DNA from: Clostridium sp. E02
GTDB taxonomy: Bacteria; Bacillota; Clostridia; Lachnospirales; Lachnospiraceae
DNA: 64,000 bases
Assembly (NCBI RefSeq): GCF_003833015.1
Contig: NZ_RJLQ01000024.1
Location: 1 to 64,000 of the forward strand
Reading direction: 5' to 3'
Below are positions 26,434 through 36,317 of the stretch, piece by piece; positions within the stretch are counted from its first letter, which is position 1; each line of letters opens with the position of its first letter. The notes below the pieces were generated by a model. That model had not been told where the DNA came from, ran no database searches, and saw only the letters and a program-made list of their open reading frames with translations. Position numbers and translations under genes: made by a program.

Positions 26434-27921
26434 ATGATTAATATCCCAGAATTAAAAGTTGGAATAGTAGCAGTTAGCAGAGACTGTTTTCCAGAATCTT
26501 TATCCGTAAACAGAAGAAAAGCGTTGGTAAAAGCGTATGGAGAAAAATACGATGCAAAGAATATCTATGAATGTCCGGTTTGTATTGTAGAGAGTGAAAT
26601 CCATATGGTACAGGCACTGGAAGATATTAAAAAGGCAGAATGCAACGCTCTTGTTGTGTATCTTGGAAACTTCGGTCCGGAAATTTCAGAGACACTTCTT
26701 GCCAAACACTTTGATGGTCCTGTGATGTTTGTTGCGGCAGCAGAGGAAAGTGGCGATAATTTAATTCAGGGCAGGGGTGATGCATATTGCGGTATGTTAA
26801 ATGCCAGCTATAACTTAAAGCTCAGAAATATTAAGGCATACATACCAGAGTATCCGATTGGAACCGCAGAAGAATGTGCAGATATGATAGAAGAATTTTT
26901 ACCGATTGCCCGGACTTTGGTTGGCCTTTCCAGCTTAAAGATTATAAGTTTTGGGCCTCGTCCTTTAAACTTCCTTGCATGCAATGCTCCGATTAAACAG
27001 CTTTATAATATGGGAGTAGAAATTGAGGAGAATTCAGAATTAGATCTGTTTGAGGCATTCAATAAACATGCTGATGATCCCAGAATTCCAGATGTGGTAA
27101 AAGATATGGAAAAAGAGCTTGGGAAAGGCAATCAAAAGCCTGATATTCTTCCAAAACTTGCTCAGTATGAATTGACTTTACTTGACTGGGTAGAGGATCA
27201 CAAAGGATACCGCAAGTATGTTGCAATTGCTGGCAAATGCTGGCCAGCTTTCCAGACACAGTTTGGCTTTGTTCCATGTTATGTGAATAGCCGTCTGACT
27301 GGAATGGGAATACCAGTTTCCTGTGAAGTGGATATTTATGGAGCGCTCAGTGAATTTATTGGAACTTGTGTCAGCCTAGATGCGGTAACCCTTCTCGATA
27401 TTAACAATACGGTTCCAGATGATATGTATGAGGAGAGTATTAAAGACAATTACAACTATACCCACAAAGATACCTTTATGGGATTCCATTGCGGCAATAC
27501 TTGCTCTAGAAAGTTATCTGCTTGTTCCATGAAGTATCAGATGATTATGGCAAGAACGCTTCCAGAGGAAGTAACTCAGGGTACTCTTGAAGGTGACATT
27601 GCTCCTGGAGATATTACATTTTTCCGTTTACAGAGTACAGCAGATAATATTCTTCGTGCATACGTCGCGCAGGGAGAGGTTCTGCCAGTAGCGACCCGTT
27701 CGTTTGGTTCCATAGGTATCTTTGCAATATCAGAAATGGGAAGATTTTATCGTCATGTATTGATCGAGAAAAACTATCCACATCATGGTGCAGTTGCTTT
27801 TGGACATTATGGAAAAGCAATGTTTGAAATATTTAAATATCTTGGTGTAGATGAAATTGGATTTAATCAGCCCAAAGATATGCTATATAACACAGAAAAT
27901 CCATATGATAGATTCCTTTGA
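26434..27921 (+). CDS. L-fucose/L-arabinose isomerase-family protein
   Basis: A 495-residue sugar isomerase of the FucI/AraA fold. The start at 26434 (MINIPELK) is chosen because AGGAGGAG lies just upstream. Conserved acidic metal-ligand regions are seen at CEVDIYGALSEF and LLDINN, with a histidine segment GAVAFGHYGK near the C-terminus. It would convert an aldopentose or 6-deoxyhexose to its ketose, which XylB phosphorylates. The real substrate is uncertain, since no transporter is in the operon. A strong terminator follows. Confidence 0.8.
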   Translation: MINIPELKVGIVAVSRDCFPESLSVNRRKALVKAYGEKYDAKNIYECPVCIVESEIHMVQALEDIKKAECNALVVYLGNFGPEISETLLAKHFDGPVMFVAAAEESGDNLIQGRGDAYCGMLNASYNLKLRNIKAYIPEYPIGTAEECADMIEEFLPIARTLVGLSSLKIISFGPRPLNFLACNAPIKQLYNMGVEIEENSELDLFEAFNKHADDPRIPDVVKDMEKELGKGNQKPDILPKLAQYELTLLDWVEDHKGYRKYVAIAGKCWPAFQTQFGFVPCYVNSRLTGMGIPVSCEVDIYGALSEFIGTCVSLDAVTLLDINNTVPDDMYEESIKDNYNYTHKDTFMGFHCGNTCSRKLSACSMKYQMIMARTLPEEVTQGTLEGDIAPGDITFFRLQSTADNILRAYVAQGEVLPVATRSFGSIGIFAISEMGRFYRHVLIEKNYPHHGAVAFGHYGKAMFEIFKYLGVDEIGFNQPKDMLYNTENPYDRFL

Positions 27922-27945
27922 TTTTTAAATAAGGTTATTTATTAG

Positions 27946-28000
27946 GACAGGAGGACAACTCTGCAAGATTTGGCAGATTTGTCCTCCTGTCTCTTTGTCC
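27946..28000 (+). terminator. Terminator of the xylB operon
   Basis: GACAGGAGGACAA (27946-27958) and TTGTCCTCCTGTC (27979-27991) form a perfect 13-base stem followed by a T-rich tract. A smaller helix, CTGC/GCAG, can form in the loop. Confidence 0.9.
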
Positions 28001-28024
28001 TTTTGTTAATTTGATGAATGCAGT

Positions 28025-28053
28025 ACCCGATCCATTCCCTCTTTCATACATTA
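28025..28053 (+). promoter_or_regulatory. SigK-like promoter of the collagen-like gene
   Basis: CATACATTA at 28045-28053 fits the sporulation sigma-K -10 pattern CATAnnnTA exactly, with ACC at 28025-28027 as a -35 AC element at 17 bases. Just downstream the inverted repeat ATTAAGCGT (28056-28064) / ACGCTTAAT (28076-28084) could be a leader hairpin. Late mother-cell expression would suit a spore-surface protein. Confidence 0.45.
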
Positions 28054-28105
28054 CTATTAAGCGTTATCTATGTTTACGCTTAATAATTAAATAGGAGGAT
28101 TTACA

Positions 28106-29551
<1,446 letters not shown>

Positions 29552-30499
29552 TTAATACTGGACCGGTGTCTTTGGATGCCGGTCTTTTTCAGTTGCATCT
29601 ACGTATTTTGAAATATGGGAAAGTAACATTAATTTTAAGGAATTAGCGGCGATACTGAGAGGACGGCTTGAATCCTCTACCAGACAGATTCCTCTTCTTG
29701 GAATGGGCTCAATTAAAGGAATCGAATATACTTCTTGGCTTTTTATGGACTCCATTGCAAAACGTTCTGGAATAAAGCCAATTCCCAAATGATTTTTAAT
29801 CATAGGAAGAAGCTGCCCTGTGGTTGCCGTTTCTGTATCTGGTTTTAAAATAAGGTTGTATTTTAGAAAGAGTCGTTTATAAAATTCATAAGTCTTTGTA
29901 TTTTTACCGAGACAAATTAAGGGATATGATAGGATCTCACATAGATGACGGGGGCGAGTAGCGAGGAATGAATACTGACTGCTTCCAATTAAGATTTCCT
30001 GAAAAGTCTTTAGTCTCGTTTCTTTTAAAGGTTTCTTGACGTCAGTGGGAGTTGTGGCAACTGCAAAGTCAACGGTTCCGTCTTTTAATGCCTGAATTGC
30101 CTGGGGGGTTGAGTGATTTAAAATGCACAAGCGAATTTTTGGGTGAAGGTTGTGAAAGTTTCCAAGGATAGGGAGAAGGAAACCATGAAGCGCAGTTTCA
30201 CTGACGCCTATGGTGATAATTCCGCTGCTAAGACTTTGATCCGTAGCAAGTTCAAGCTCTGCAGTCCGGATCTGTTCATATGCAATGGATACATGTCTAA
30301 AAAGTTTTCCCCCCTCGTGAGTTAGCGATACCCCCCGATTGGAACGGATAAACAGCTTACATCCCAACTGATTTTCTAAATTGCTCATGAATTTTGAAAT
30401 ATTAGGTTGGTTGCTCATAAGAATGTCAGCAGCACGAGAAAAACTTTTGTAGGTAGCCACATAATAAAAAATTCGATAATAATCATAAGTGATTTCCAT
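29552..30499 (-). CDS. LysR-family regulator divergent from the 4-hydroxybutyrate operon
   Basis: A 315-residue LysR-type regulator. The helix-turn-helix is in SFSRAADILMSNQPNISK with the typical linker LGCKLFIRSNRGVSLT, followed by a substrate-binding domain. The start at 30499 (MEITYDYYR) follows GGAGG closely; a longer start at 30523 is possible but has no ribosome site. It is divergent from sucD across 450 bases and is probably the local regulator of succinate/4-hydroxybutyrate metabolism, responding to an acid or CoA intermediate. It is similar in pattern to the LysR gene at 38433. Confidence 0.85.
   Translation of the reverse strand: MEITYDYYRIFYYVATYKSFSRAADILMSNQPNISKFMSNLENQLGCKLFIRSNRGVSLTHEGGKLFRHVSIAYEQIRTAELELATDQSLSSGIITIGVSETALHGFLLPILGNFHNLHPKIRLCILNHSTPQAIQALKDGTVDFAVATTPTDVKKPLKETRLKTFQEILIGSSQYSFLATRPRHLCEILSYPLICLGKNTKTYEFYKRLFLKYNLILKPDTETATTGQLLPMIKNHLGIGFIPERFAMESIKSQEVYSIPLIEPIPRRGICLVEDSSRPLSIAANSLKLMLLSHISKYVDATEKDRHPKTPVQY
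29561..29589. terminator. Terminator between the collagen-like and LysR genes
   Basis: GACCGG (29561-29566) and CCGGTC (29579-29584) followed by TTTTTC. It lies where the two convergent genes meet; the first arm overlaps the end of the LysR frame. Confidence 0.7.
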
Positions 30500-30687
30500 G
30501 GTACCTCCATTACTGATATACACTTATTACATACTGGATATCTATTATATATATTTTACATAGGATTCATTCTATTATATACTTTGATTGATAAGAAGTA
30601 AAGAATCGTTGTGTCCCATCTATCTAACGACTTCTGTAATGTAAGAAGTATTCTTGGTACTTTTGTAAGTGTATTTTAAATTCCCCA

Positions 30688-30727
30688 GCAAAGATACCGA
30701 TTCTAAGTATGATTTCGGTATCTTTGC
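30688..30727. repeat. Perfect 13-base inverted repeat between divergent genes
   Basis: GCAAAGATACCGA (30688-30700) and TCGGTATCTTTGC (30715-30727) with a 14-base loop. No T-run follows on either side, and no gene ends here. It may be an operator, an attenuator of the long sucD leader, or a relic. Confidence 0.7.
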
Positions 30728-30736
30728 ATCCCTTTA

Positions 30737-30754
30737 TTGTTAAAAAAATAACAA
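30737..30754. promoter_or_regulatory. Rex operator (redox-sensing repressor)
   Basis: TTGTTAAAAAAATAACAA matches the established Rex consensus TTGTTAA-n4-TTAACAA at 13 of 14 fixed positions. Rex is the NADH-responsive repressor of clostridial fermentation genes, and the genes downstream re-oxidise NADH. Rex binding is inferred from the match and the context. Confidence 0.7.
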
Positions 30755-30916
30755 AATATAAAAAACAATTCAATCATTTGTAAGTCTATAAAATTAAAGA
30801 AACGATTTTATTTGGTGAAAGTGCAAAAAAATACCATACGAAAATCCTATTGTTTATGATAAGTTATTCGTATTTTCCTTTGATTGGAAAAAGAGTTAGA
30901 ATAAAAATTGAAAAGA

Positions 30917-30934
30917 ATGTTAAAAAAATAACTA
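30917..30934. promoter_or_regulatory. Second, weaker Rex-like site
   Basis: ATGTTAAAAAAATAACTA matches the Rex consensus at 11 of 14 positions and lies directly before the AGGAGG site of sucD, where a bound repressor would block transcription. Confidence 0.4.
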
Positions 30935-30950
30935 TTCAGGAGGAGATAAA

Positions 30951-32309
30951 ATGAGTCAATTGATTCAAACTTTGGTAGAACGTTCCAGGAAAGCGCAACA
31001 GATTTTGTGTACCTATGACCAGAAGAAAACAGATGAAATTGTAAAGGCATTTGCAAAGGTGATTTTTGAACATGCAGAGTCACTGGCAAAGCTGGCAGTG
31101 GAAGAAAGCAGAATGGGTGTCTATGAAGATAAGGTTGTTAAAAACAAAGCAAAATCAAGAATTATTTGGAATTCACTAAAAGGAAAGAAATCCATAGGCA
31201 TCATTAACAGGGATGAATCGGCAGGGCTCATTGAGATGGCTAAGCCAATGGGAGTGATTGCAGCAGCCACTCCTTGCACCAATCCAATTGTAACTCCAAT
31301 GTGCAATGCCATGTATGCAGTAAAATGTCAGAACAGCATTATTATTGCGCCTCACCCCCGGAGTAAAAAATGTGCTATGGCGGTAGCAGATTTATATTAT
31401 AAGGAATTAGATCGTATGGGGGTGCCAAGAGATATTTTCCTTGTAATTGAGGAACCCAGCATAGAACTGACCAATGAGCTGATGGCTGCCTGCGATGCGG
31501 TAATTGCCACTGGTGGAATGGGAGTTGTAAAATCTGCGTATTCCAGTGGAAAACCAAGTTACGGAGTGGGACCGGGGAATGTTCAGGGAATTATAGATGA
31601 AGGAATTGATTACAAAGCAGCAGCAGACCGTATGATAGCCAGCCGTATCTTTGATAATGGGATAATCTGTTCTGGTACCCAGAGTATTATTGCTCCTCAA
31701 AAGGATTACCAAACGGTTATAAAAGAGTTTATTTCCAAGGGCGCTTATTATATAGAGGACCAGACAATGCTTACCAAACTGGCCGATGTGGTATTTCCAA
31801 ATGGTGTGATCAATAAAAAGGTAGTTGGACAGTCTGTGCAGACAATTGCAAAATTAGCTGGAATTTCTGTTCCGGATGACACAAAAGTACTGATAGTAAA
31901 ACCAGAGAAACATGGTGAGGGTGTTGTATGGAGTAAGGAAAAGATGTGTCCGGTTATGGCTGCATACAGCTATAAGACATGGGAGGAAGCAGTCCAGATT
32001 GCCTATGAAAATCTGCTTTATGAAGGCGAAGGCCACACAGCAGATATCCAGTCCGATAACAAAGAGCACATTGAATATGCAGGTGTAAAACTGCCGGTTA
32101 GCCGAGTAGTAGTTAACCAGACCAGTTCCAGTATGGCAGGAGGAGCGTTTGCAAATTCTTTAAATCCTACTACGACTCTTGGATGCGGAAGCTGGGGCAA
32201 CAATGCGATCAGTGAAAACTTATTCTATACTCATTTGATGAACAAAAGCCGGATTGCATTTGTTAAGAAGGATTGGAAACAGCCATCGGATGAAGAAATT
32301 TTTGCTTAG
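30951..32309 (+). CDS. sucD: Succinate-semialdehyde dehydrogenase (CoA-acylating)
   Basis: A 452-residue CoA-acylating aldehyde dehydrogenase. It closely follows the Clostridium kluyveri SucD pattern as I know it: GVYEDKVVKNKAKS, GVIAAATPCTNPIVTPMCNAMYAVK, SYGVGPGNVQ, NPTTTLGCGSWG. The catalytic cysteine is Cys240 in NGIICSGTQS. It reduces succinyl-CoA to succinate semialdehyde with NAD(P)H. AGGAGGAG precedes the start. It is first of an operon running to about 37.97 kb and lies behind Rex-like sites. Confidence 0.9.
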   Translation: MSQLIQTLVERSRKAQQILCTYDQKKTDEIVKAFAKVIFEHAESLAKLAVEESRMGVYEDKVVKNKAKSRIIWNSLKGKKSIGIINRDESAGLIEMAKPMGVIAAATPCTNPIVTPMCNAMYAVKCQNSIIIAPHPRSKKCAMAVADLYYKELDRMGVPRDIFLVIEEPSIELTNELMAACDAVIATGGMGVVKSAYSSGKPSYGVGPGNVQGIIDEGIDYKAAADRMIASRIFDNGIICSGTQSIIAPQKDYQTVIKEFISKGAYYIEDQTMLTKLADVVFPNGVINKKVVGQSVQTIAKLAGISVPDDTKVLIVKPEKHGEGVVWSKEKMCPVMAAYSYKTWEEAVQIAYENLLYEGEGHTADIQSDNKEHIEYAGVKLPVSRVVVNQTSSSMAGGAFANSLNPTTTLGCGSWGNNAISENLFYTHLMNKSRIAFVKKDWKQPSDEEIFA

Positions 32310-32320
32310 GAGGGCAGGGA

Positions 32321-33436
32321 ATGAATGAAATAATCTTAAAATCTCAGATTACATATTTTGATACCTGTGCAGAATTTGCAAAAGAATTTAATTTGGGAAG
32401 TCAGGATCTGGTGTTAACAAACGAATACATCTATCAACCGTATTTCGGACATCTGAATCTGAACGTTTCAACCATTTATCAGGAAGCATATGGCACAGGA
32501 GAACCTACAGATGTCATGGTGGATGCCATTTTAAAAACAGCAGAACAGTGCAACTGTAAACGAATCATAGCAATTGGCGGAGGTTCTGTCATTGATATTG
32601 CAAAAGTACTGGCAGTATCAGCAGGAGAATCTCTTGACTCTCTTTATTCAAATCCTGAAGAGATAAAAAAGAAACATGAATTAATTATTCTGCCCACGAC
32701 CTGCGGGACGGGGAGTGAGGTCACAAATATTTCAATTATCAACCGAACCAGGCTCGGCACTAAGGTGGGGCTCGTATCCCCAAATATGTACGCAGATCAT
32801 GCCGTACTCGTCCCTGAGCTTTTAAAAGCACTTCCGTTTTCTGTATTTGCAACCAGTTCCATTGATGCACTGGTTCATGCGGTAGAATCGAGTCTTTCGC
32901 CTAAGGCAACTCCTTATACGAAGCTGTTTGGATATCGTGCAATTGAGATGATTATTCATGGATATCAGATTCTTGCAGCTCATGGGAAAGAGGCCAGACT
33001 GCCACTTATGAAGGATTTTTTAATTGCCAGTAATTATGCGGGAATCGCATTTGGAACCGCAGGTTGTGCGGCAGTTCACGCCACTAGCTATCCTCTGGGA
33101 GGTTCCTATCATGTCGCCCATGGAGAAAGCAATTATGCAATGTTTACAGGGGTATTGAAAAATTATATGGAGATTCGACAGGACGGTGAGATAGCAGTTT
33201 TAAACCAAATGCTGTCCGGATTACTGGGTTGTGATATCCAAGTGGTCTATGACAAATTGGATGAACTGTTAGGTACCGTGATTCCCAAGAAACCACTTCA
33301 TGAATACGGAGTGAAAAAGCAGGAATTGGAGATTTTTACAAAGAGTGTTATGGAACAGCAGGGCAGACTAATGGCAAATAATTTTGTACCGTTGAATGCA
33401 GAGAGAGTTTTGAAAATTTATCAGGAACTTTATTAA
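32321..33436 (+). CDS. 4hbD: 4-Hydroxybutyrate dehydrogenase (iron-type alcohol dehydrogenase)
   Basis: A 371-residue group III alcohol dehydrogenase that resembles C. kluyveri 4HbD throughout. The NAD-binding motif is IAIGGGSVIDIAK, the TTCGTGSEVTN loop is present, and metal-binding histidines sit in SYPLGGSYHVAHGESN. It reduces succinate semialdehyde to 4-hydroxybutyrate. It starts 11 bases after sucD with an AGGAGGG site. Confidence 0.9.
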   Translation: MNEIILKSQITYFDTCAEFAKEFNLGSQDLVLTNEYIYQPYFGHLNLNVSTIYQEAYGTGEPTDVMVDAILKTAEQCNCKRIIAIGGGSVIDIAKVLAVSAGESLDSLYSNPEEIKKKHELIILPTTCGTGSEVTNISIINRTRLGTKVGLVSPNMYADHAVLVPELLKALPFSVFATSSIDALVHAVESSLSPKATPYTKLFGYRAIEMIIHGYQILAAHGKEARLPLMKDFLIASNYAGIAFGTAGCAAVHATSYPLGGSYHVAHGESNYAMFTGVLKNYMEIRQDGEIAVLNQMLSGLLGCDIQVVYDKLDELLGTVIPKKPLHEYGVKKQELEIFTKSVMEQQGRLMANNFVPLNAERVLKIYQELY

Positions 33437-33502
33437 TAAATCTATGTCTGGATTCCAAATCAAAGAATTTAAATAGGAGTGCAGCAAAAGGAGAAGAGAG
33501 TT

Positions 33503-34951
33503 ATGGCATTAATGTCAGGGGAAGAATTTGTAGAAAACATGCGTAACATGAAATTGAACATTTACCTGTTTGGAAAAAAGATAGAAAATCCAGTGGATCA
33601 TCCAATATTAAGACCCTCTCTTAATTCTGTAAAGGCTACTTATGATCTGGCACAAATGCCGGAATATGAGGATCTAATGACAGTAACGTTAGATGACGGT
33701 CGTACAATTAACCGTTTTACGAACATTCACAGAAGTACCGATGATCTGATTAAAAAGGTTAAAATGCAGAGACTATGCGGTCAGAAAACGGCTTCCTGTT
33801 TCCAGCGCTGTGTGGGAATGGATGCCTTTAACGCAGAGTGGTCCACGACTTACGAGATTGATCAGAAGTATGGAACTCATTATCATGATAATTTTAAAAA
33901 ATATCTCCGCATGGTTCAGGATCAGGATTTAACCGTGGATGGAGCAATGACAGATCCAAAAGGTGATAGAGGATTGGCCCCCCATGCACAACCCGATCTG
34001 GATCTGTATTTAAGGGTTGTAGAACGTCGTGATGATGGAATCGTGGTAAGAGGGGCAAAGGCGCATCAAACGGGAATTATCAATTCTCAGGAAGTGATTG
34101 TAATGCCTACTGTTTCAATGGGACCCGATGACAAAGACTTTGCAGTGTCCTTTGCAGTTCCTACCGATGAGAAAGGAATTACAATGATCATCGGAAGGCA
34201 GTCCTGTGATGCAAGGAAGCTGGAAGGCTCTGAGATAGATGTTGGAAACAGTGAATTTGGCGGTGTGGAAGCATTGGTGGTATTTGATGATGTATTTGTT
34301 CCCAATGACCGGATCTTTTTAAACGGGGAGTTTGAGTTTGCTGGGATGCTGGTTGAGCGTTTCGCAGGGTATCATAGACAATCCTATGGTGGCTGTAAAG
34401 TTGGGGTAGGGGATGTTTTAATTGGTGCAACTGCATTGGCTGCTGATTATAACGGAGTTCCAAAGGTATCTCATATCAAAGATAAATTAATTGAAATGAC
34501 CCATTTAAATGAAACGTTATATTGCTGTGGAATTGCCTGTTCTGCCGAAGGAACACAGACGGAATCAGGAAATTATATCATTGATCTTCTGTTAGCCAAT
34601 GTATGCAAACAGAATGTAACCAGATTCCCATATGAGATTGCCCGTTTGGCAGAGGACATTGCAGGAGGACTTATGGTAACCGCTCCTTCTGAAAAGGATT
34701 TAAACAGTCCGGAGATCGGCGGCTATGTGAGGAAGTATTTAAAAGGAGTCGAAGGAGTTTCTACAGAGAATCGTCTTAGAATCCTCCGCCTAATTGAGAA
34801 TTTGACCCTTGGGACGGCTGCGGTGGGCTATCGGACAGAATCCATGCACGGTGCGGGTTCTCCACAGGCACAGCGCATTATGATATCACGTCAGGGTAAC
34901 ATAGGGAGGAAGAAAGAACTTGCCAAAGCGATTGCAAAAATCAAAGAATAG
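33503..34951 (+). CDS. abfD: 4-Hydroxybutyryl-CoA dehydratase / vinylacetyl-CoA delta-isomerase
   Basis: A 482-residue flavin and 4Fe-4S enzyme that dehydrates 4-hydroxybutyryl-CoA to crotonyl-CoA. Cluster ligands are visible: Cys99 and Cys103 in CFQRCVGMDAF, and His291 and Cys298 in YHRQSYGGC, matching Cys99, Cys103, His292 and Cys299 of the C. aminobutyricum enzyme. This numbering and the AAAGGAG 10 bases upstream support the start at 33503 over one 24 bases earlier. MDAFNAEWSTTYEID and THLNETLYCCGIACSAEG are further hallmarks. The chain is slightly shorter near the C-terminus than the reference. Confidence 0.93.
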   Translation: MALMSGEEFVENMRNMKLNIYLFGKKIENPVDHPILRPSLNSVKATYDLAQMPEYEDLMTVTLDDGRTINRFTNIHRSTDDLIKKVKMQRLCGQKTASCFQRCVGMDAFNAEWSTTYEIDQKYGTHYHDNFKKYLRMVQDQDLTVDGAMTDPKGDRGLAPHAQPDLDLYLRVVERRDDGIVVRGAKAHQTGIINSQEVIVMPTVSMGPDDKDFAVSFAVPTDEKGITMIIGRQSCDARKLEGSEIDVGNSEFGGVEALVVFDDVFVPNDRIFLNGEFEFAGMLVERFAGYHRQSYGGCKVGVGDVLIGATALAADYNGVPKVSHIKDKLIEMTHLNETLYCCGIACSAEGTQTESGNYIIDLLLANVCKQNVTRFPYEIARLAEDIAGGLMVTAPSEKDLNSPEIGGYVRKYLKGVEGVSTENRLRILRLIENLTLGTAAVGYRTESMHGAGSPQAQRIMISRQGNIGRKKELAKAIAKIKE

Positions 34952-34996
34952 GAATAAATGCTTTGAAACAAATCAAAACTGGGAGGTTACATAAGT

Positions 34997-36313
34997 ATGG
35001 ATTGGAGAAAATTATATACATCGAAACTAAAAACGATGGAAGAAGCTGTTAAGACTATAAAATCCGGTGACCGTGTGGTAATCGGTCATGCAGTGGGGGA
35101 ACCGGTAAAATTAGTGGATTCTATGGTGGATTATGCGGTTGCTGCTGATTTACGGGACATTGAAATCTTTCAACAGGTGGATATGGGGCATTCCCTTTAT
35201 GCCCAGCCGGGAATGGAAAAACATTTTAGAGAAAACAGCCTTTTTCTAGGGGCAAAGACCAGAGATTGCGTCAACAGCGGGCGGGGGGATTTCACGCCTT
35301 GTTATTTTTACCAGGCGCCTGATTTCTATCGGAATATCAAACAGCCAGATGTGGTATTGGCTACTTTGTCTCTGCCAGATGAAGATGGATATTGCAGCTT
35401 TGGAGTCTCTTGTGACTATACAAAACCAGCTGCAGAGGTGGAAGAAGCGAAGCTGATTGCAGTCTTAAATCCGAATATGCCCCGTACTCTGGGGGATAGT
35501 TTTATCCATGTAAGTGAAATTGATGTGATTGTAGAAGACGACACACCAATACCGGAACTGGGACTTCCTAAAGTCGGTGATGTAGAGATGGCAATCGGGG
35601 AACACGTCGCCTCTTTGGTTAACGATGGGGATTGTTTGCAGCTTGGGATCGGAGCCATTCCGGATGCAGTTTTAAAATTCCTTGGGGATAAAAAGGATTT
35701 AGGTATCCATTCAGAAATGATTTCCGATGGCGTGATTGAACTGTTTGAGAAGGGGGTTATCAACTGCCGGGCAAAGAATTTTAATCGGGATAAGATGGTG
35801 GTATCATTTCTTATGGGAACAAAACGATTGTATGATTTCGCAGATGACAATCCCGGCATTTATATGGCACCGGTGGATTATGTCAATCACCCGGTTGTGA
35901 TAGGAAAGAACGATCACCTGGTTTCCATCAATTCTTCCGTAGAAGTAAATCTTATGGGAGAGGCATGTTCAGAAGCAATCGGATTAAAACAGTTTTCTGG
36001 GATCGGTGGGCAGGTGGACTTTATTCGAGGGGCTTCGTTCTCAAAGGGAGGACGGTCTATTCTAGCCTTTCCTTCCACGGCCAAAAAGGGGACGATTTCA
36101 AAGGTTGTACCGTATTTGACCAAAGGAGGCACTGTAACGACCAGCAGGAATGATGCGGACTATATTGTAACAGAATACGGAATCGCTAAAATGAAGGGAA
36201 ACACACTCAGAGAAAGAGCGCGTCAGTTAATTGGGATTGCTGCGCCTCAATTTCGGGATGATCTTTCGGAAGAATTTGAGAGACGATTTGCAGAAACATA
36301 TCAGGAGGTGTAA
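34997..36313 (+). CDS. 4-Hydroxybutyrate CoA-transferase, copy 1
   Basis: A 438-residue family I CoA-transferase of the acetyl-CoA hydrolase/AbfT (Cat2) type. The catalytic glutamate lies in LGIHSEMISDG, and GIGAIPDAVLKFL and GLKQFSGIGGQVDFIRGA are conserved. It moves CoA from acetyl-CoA or butyryl-CoA to 4-hydroxybutyrate, supplying the substrate of the dehydratase. GGGAGG precedes the start. It is followed at once by a homologue that looks like a tandem duplicate. Confidence 0.88.
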   Translation: MDWRKLYTSKLKTMEEAVKTIKSGDRVVIGHAVGEPVKLVDSMVDYAVAADLRDIEIFQQVDMGHSLYAQPGMEKHFRENSLFLGAKTRDCVNSGRGDFTPCYFYQAPDFYRNIKQPDVVLATLSLPDEDGYCSFGVSCDYTKPAAEVEEAKLIAVLNPNMPRTLGDSFIHVSEIDVIVEDDTPIPELGLPKVGDVEMAIGEHVASLVNDGDCLQLGIGAIPDAVLKFLGDKKDLGIHSEMISDGVIELFEKGVINCRAKNFNRDKMVVSFLMGTKRLYDFADDNPGIYMAPVDYVNHPVVIGKNDHLVSINSSVEVNLMGEACSEAIGLKQFSGIGGQVDFIRGASFSKGGRSILAFPSTAKKGTISKVVPYLTKGGTVTTSRNDADYIVTEYGIAKMKGNTLRERARQLIGIAAPQFRDDLSEEFERRFAETYQEV

Positions 36314-36317
36314 GTGT

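Larger units (their letters stand above)
30500..30950. other. Divergent promoter region, LysR / sucD operon
   Basis: About 450 bases without genes. It holds a perfect 13-base inverted repeat at 30688-30727, a near-perfect Rex operator at 30737-30754, a possible -35/-10 pair TTGATT (30880-30885) and TAAAAA (30902-30907), and a weaker Rex-like site just before the sucD ribosome site. Confidence 0.5.
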
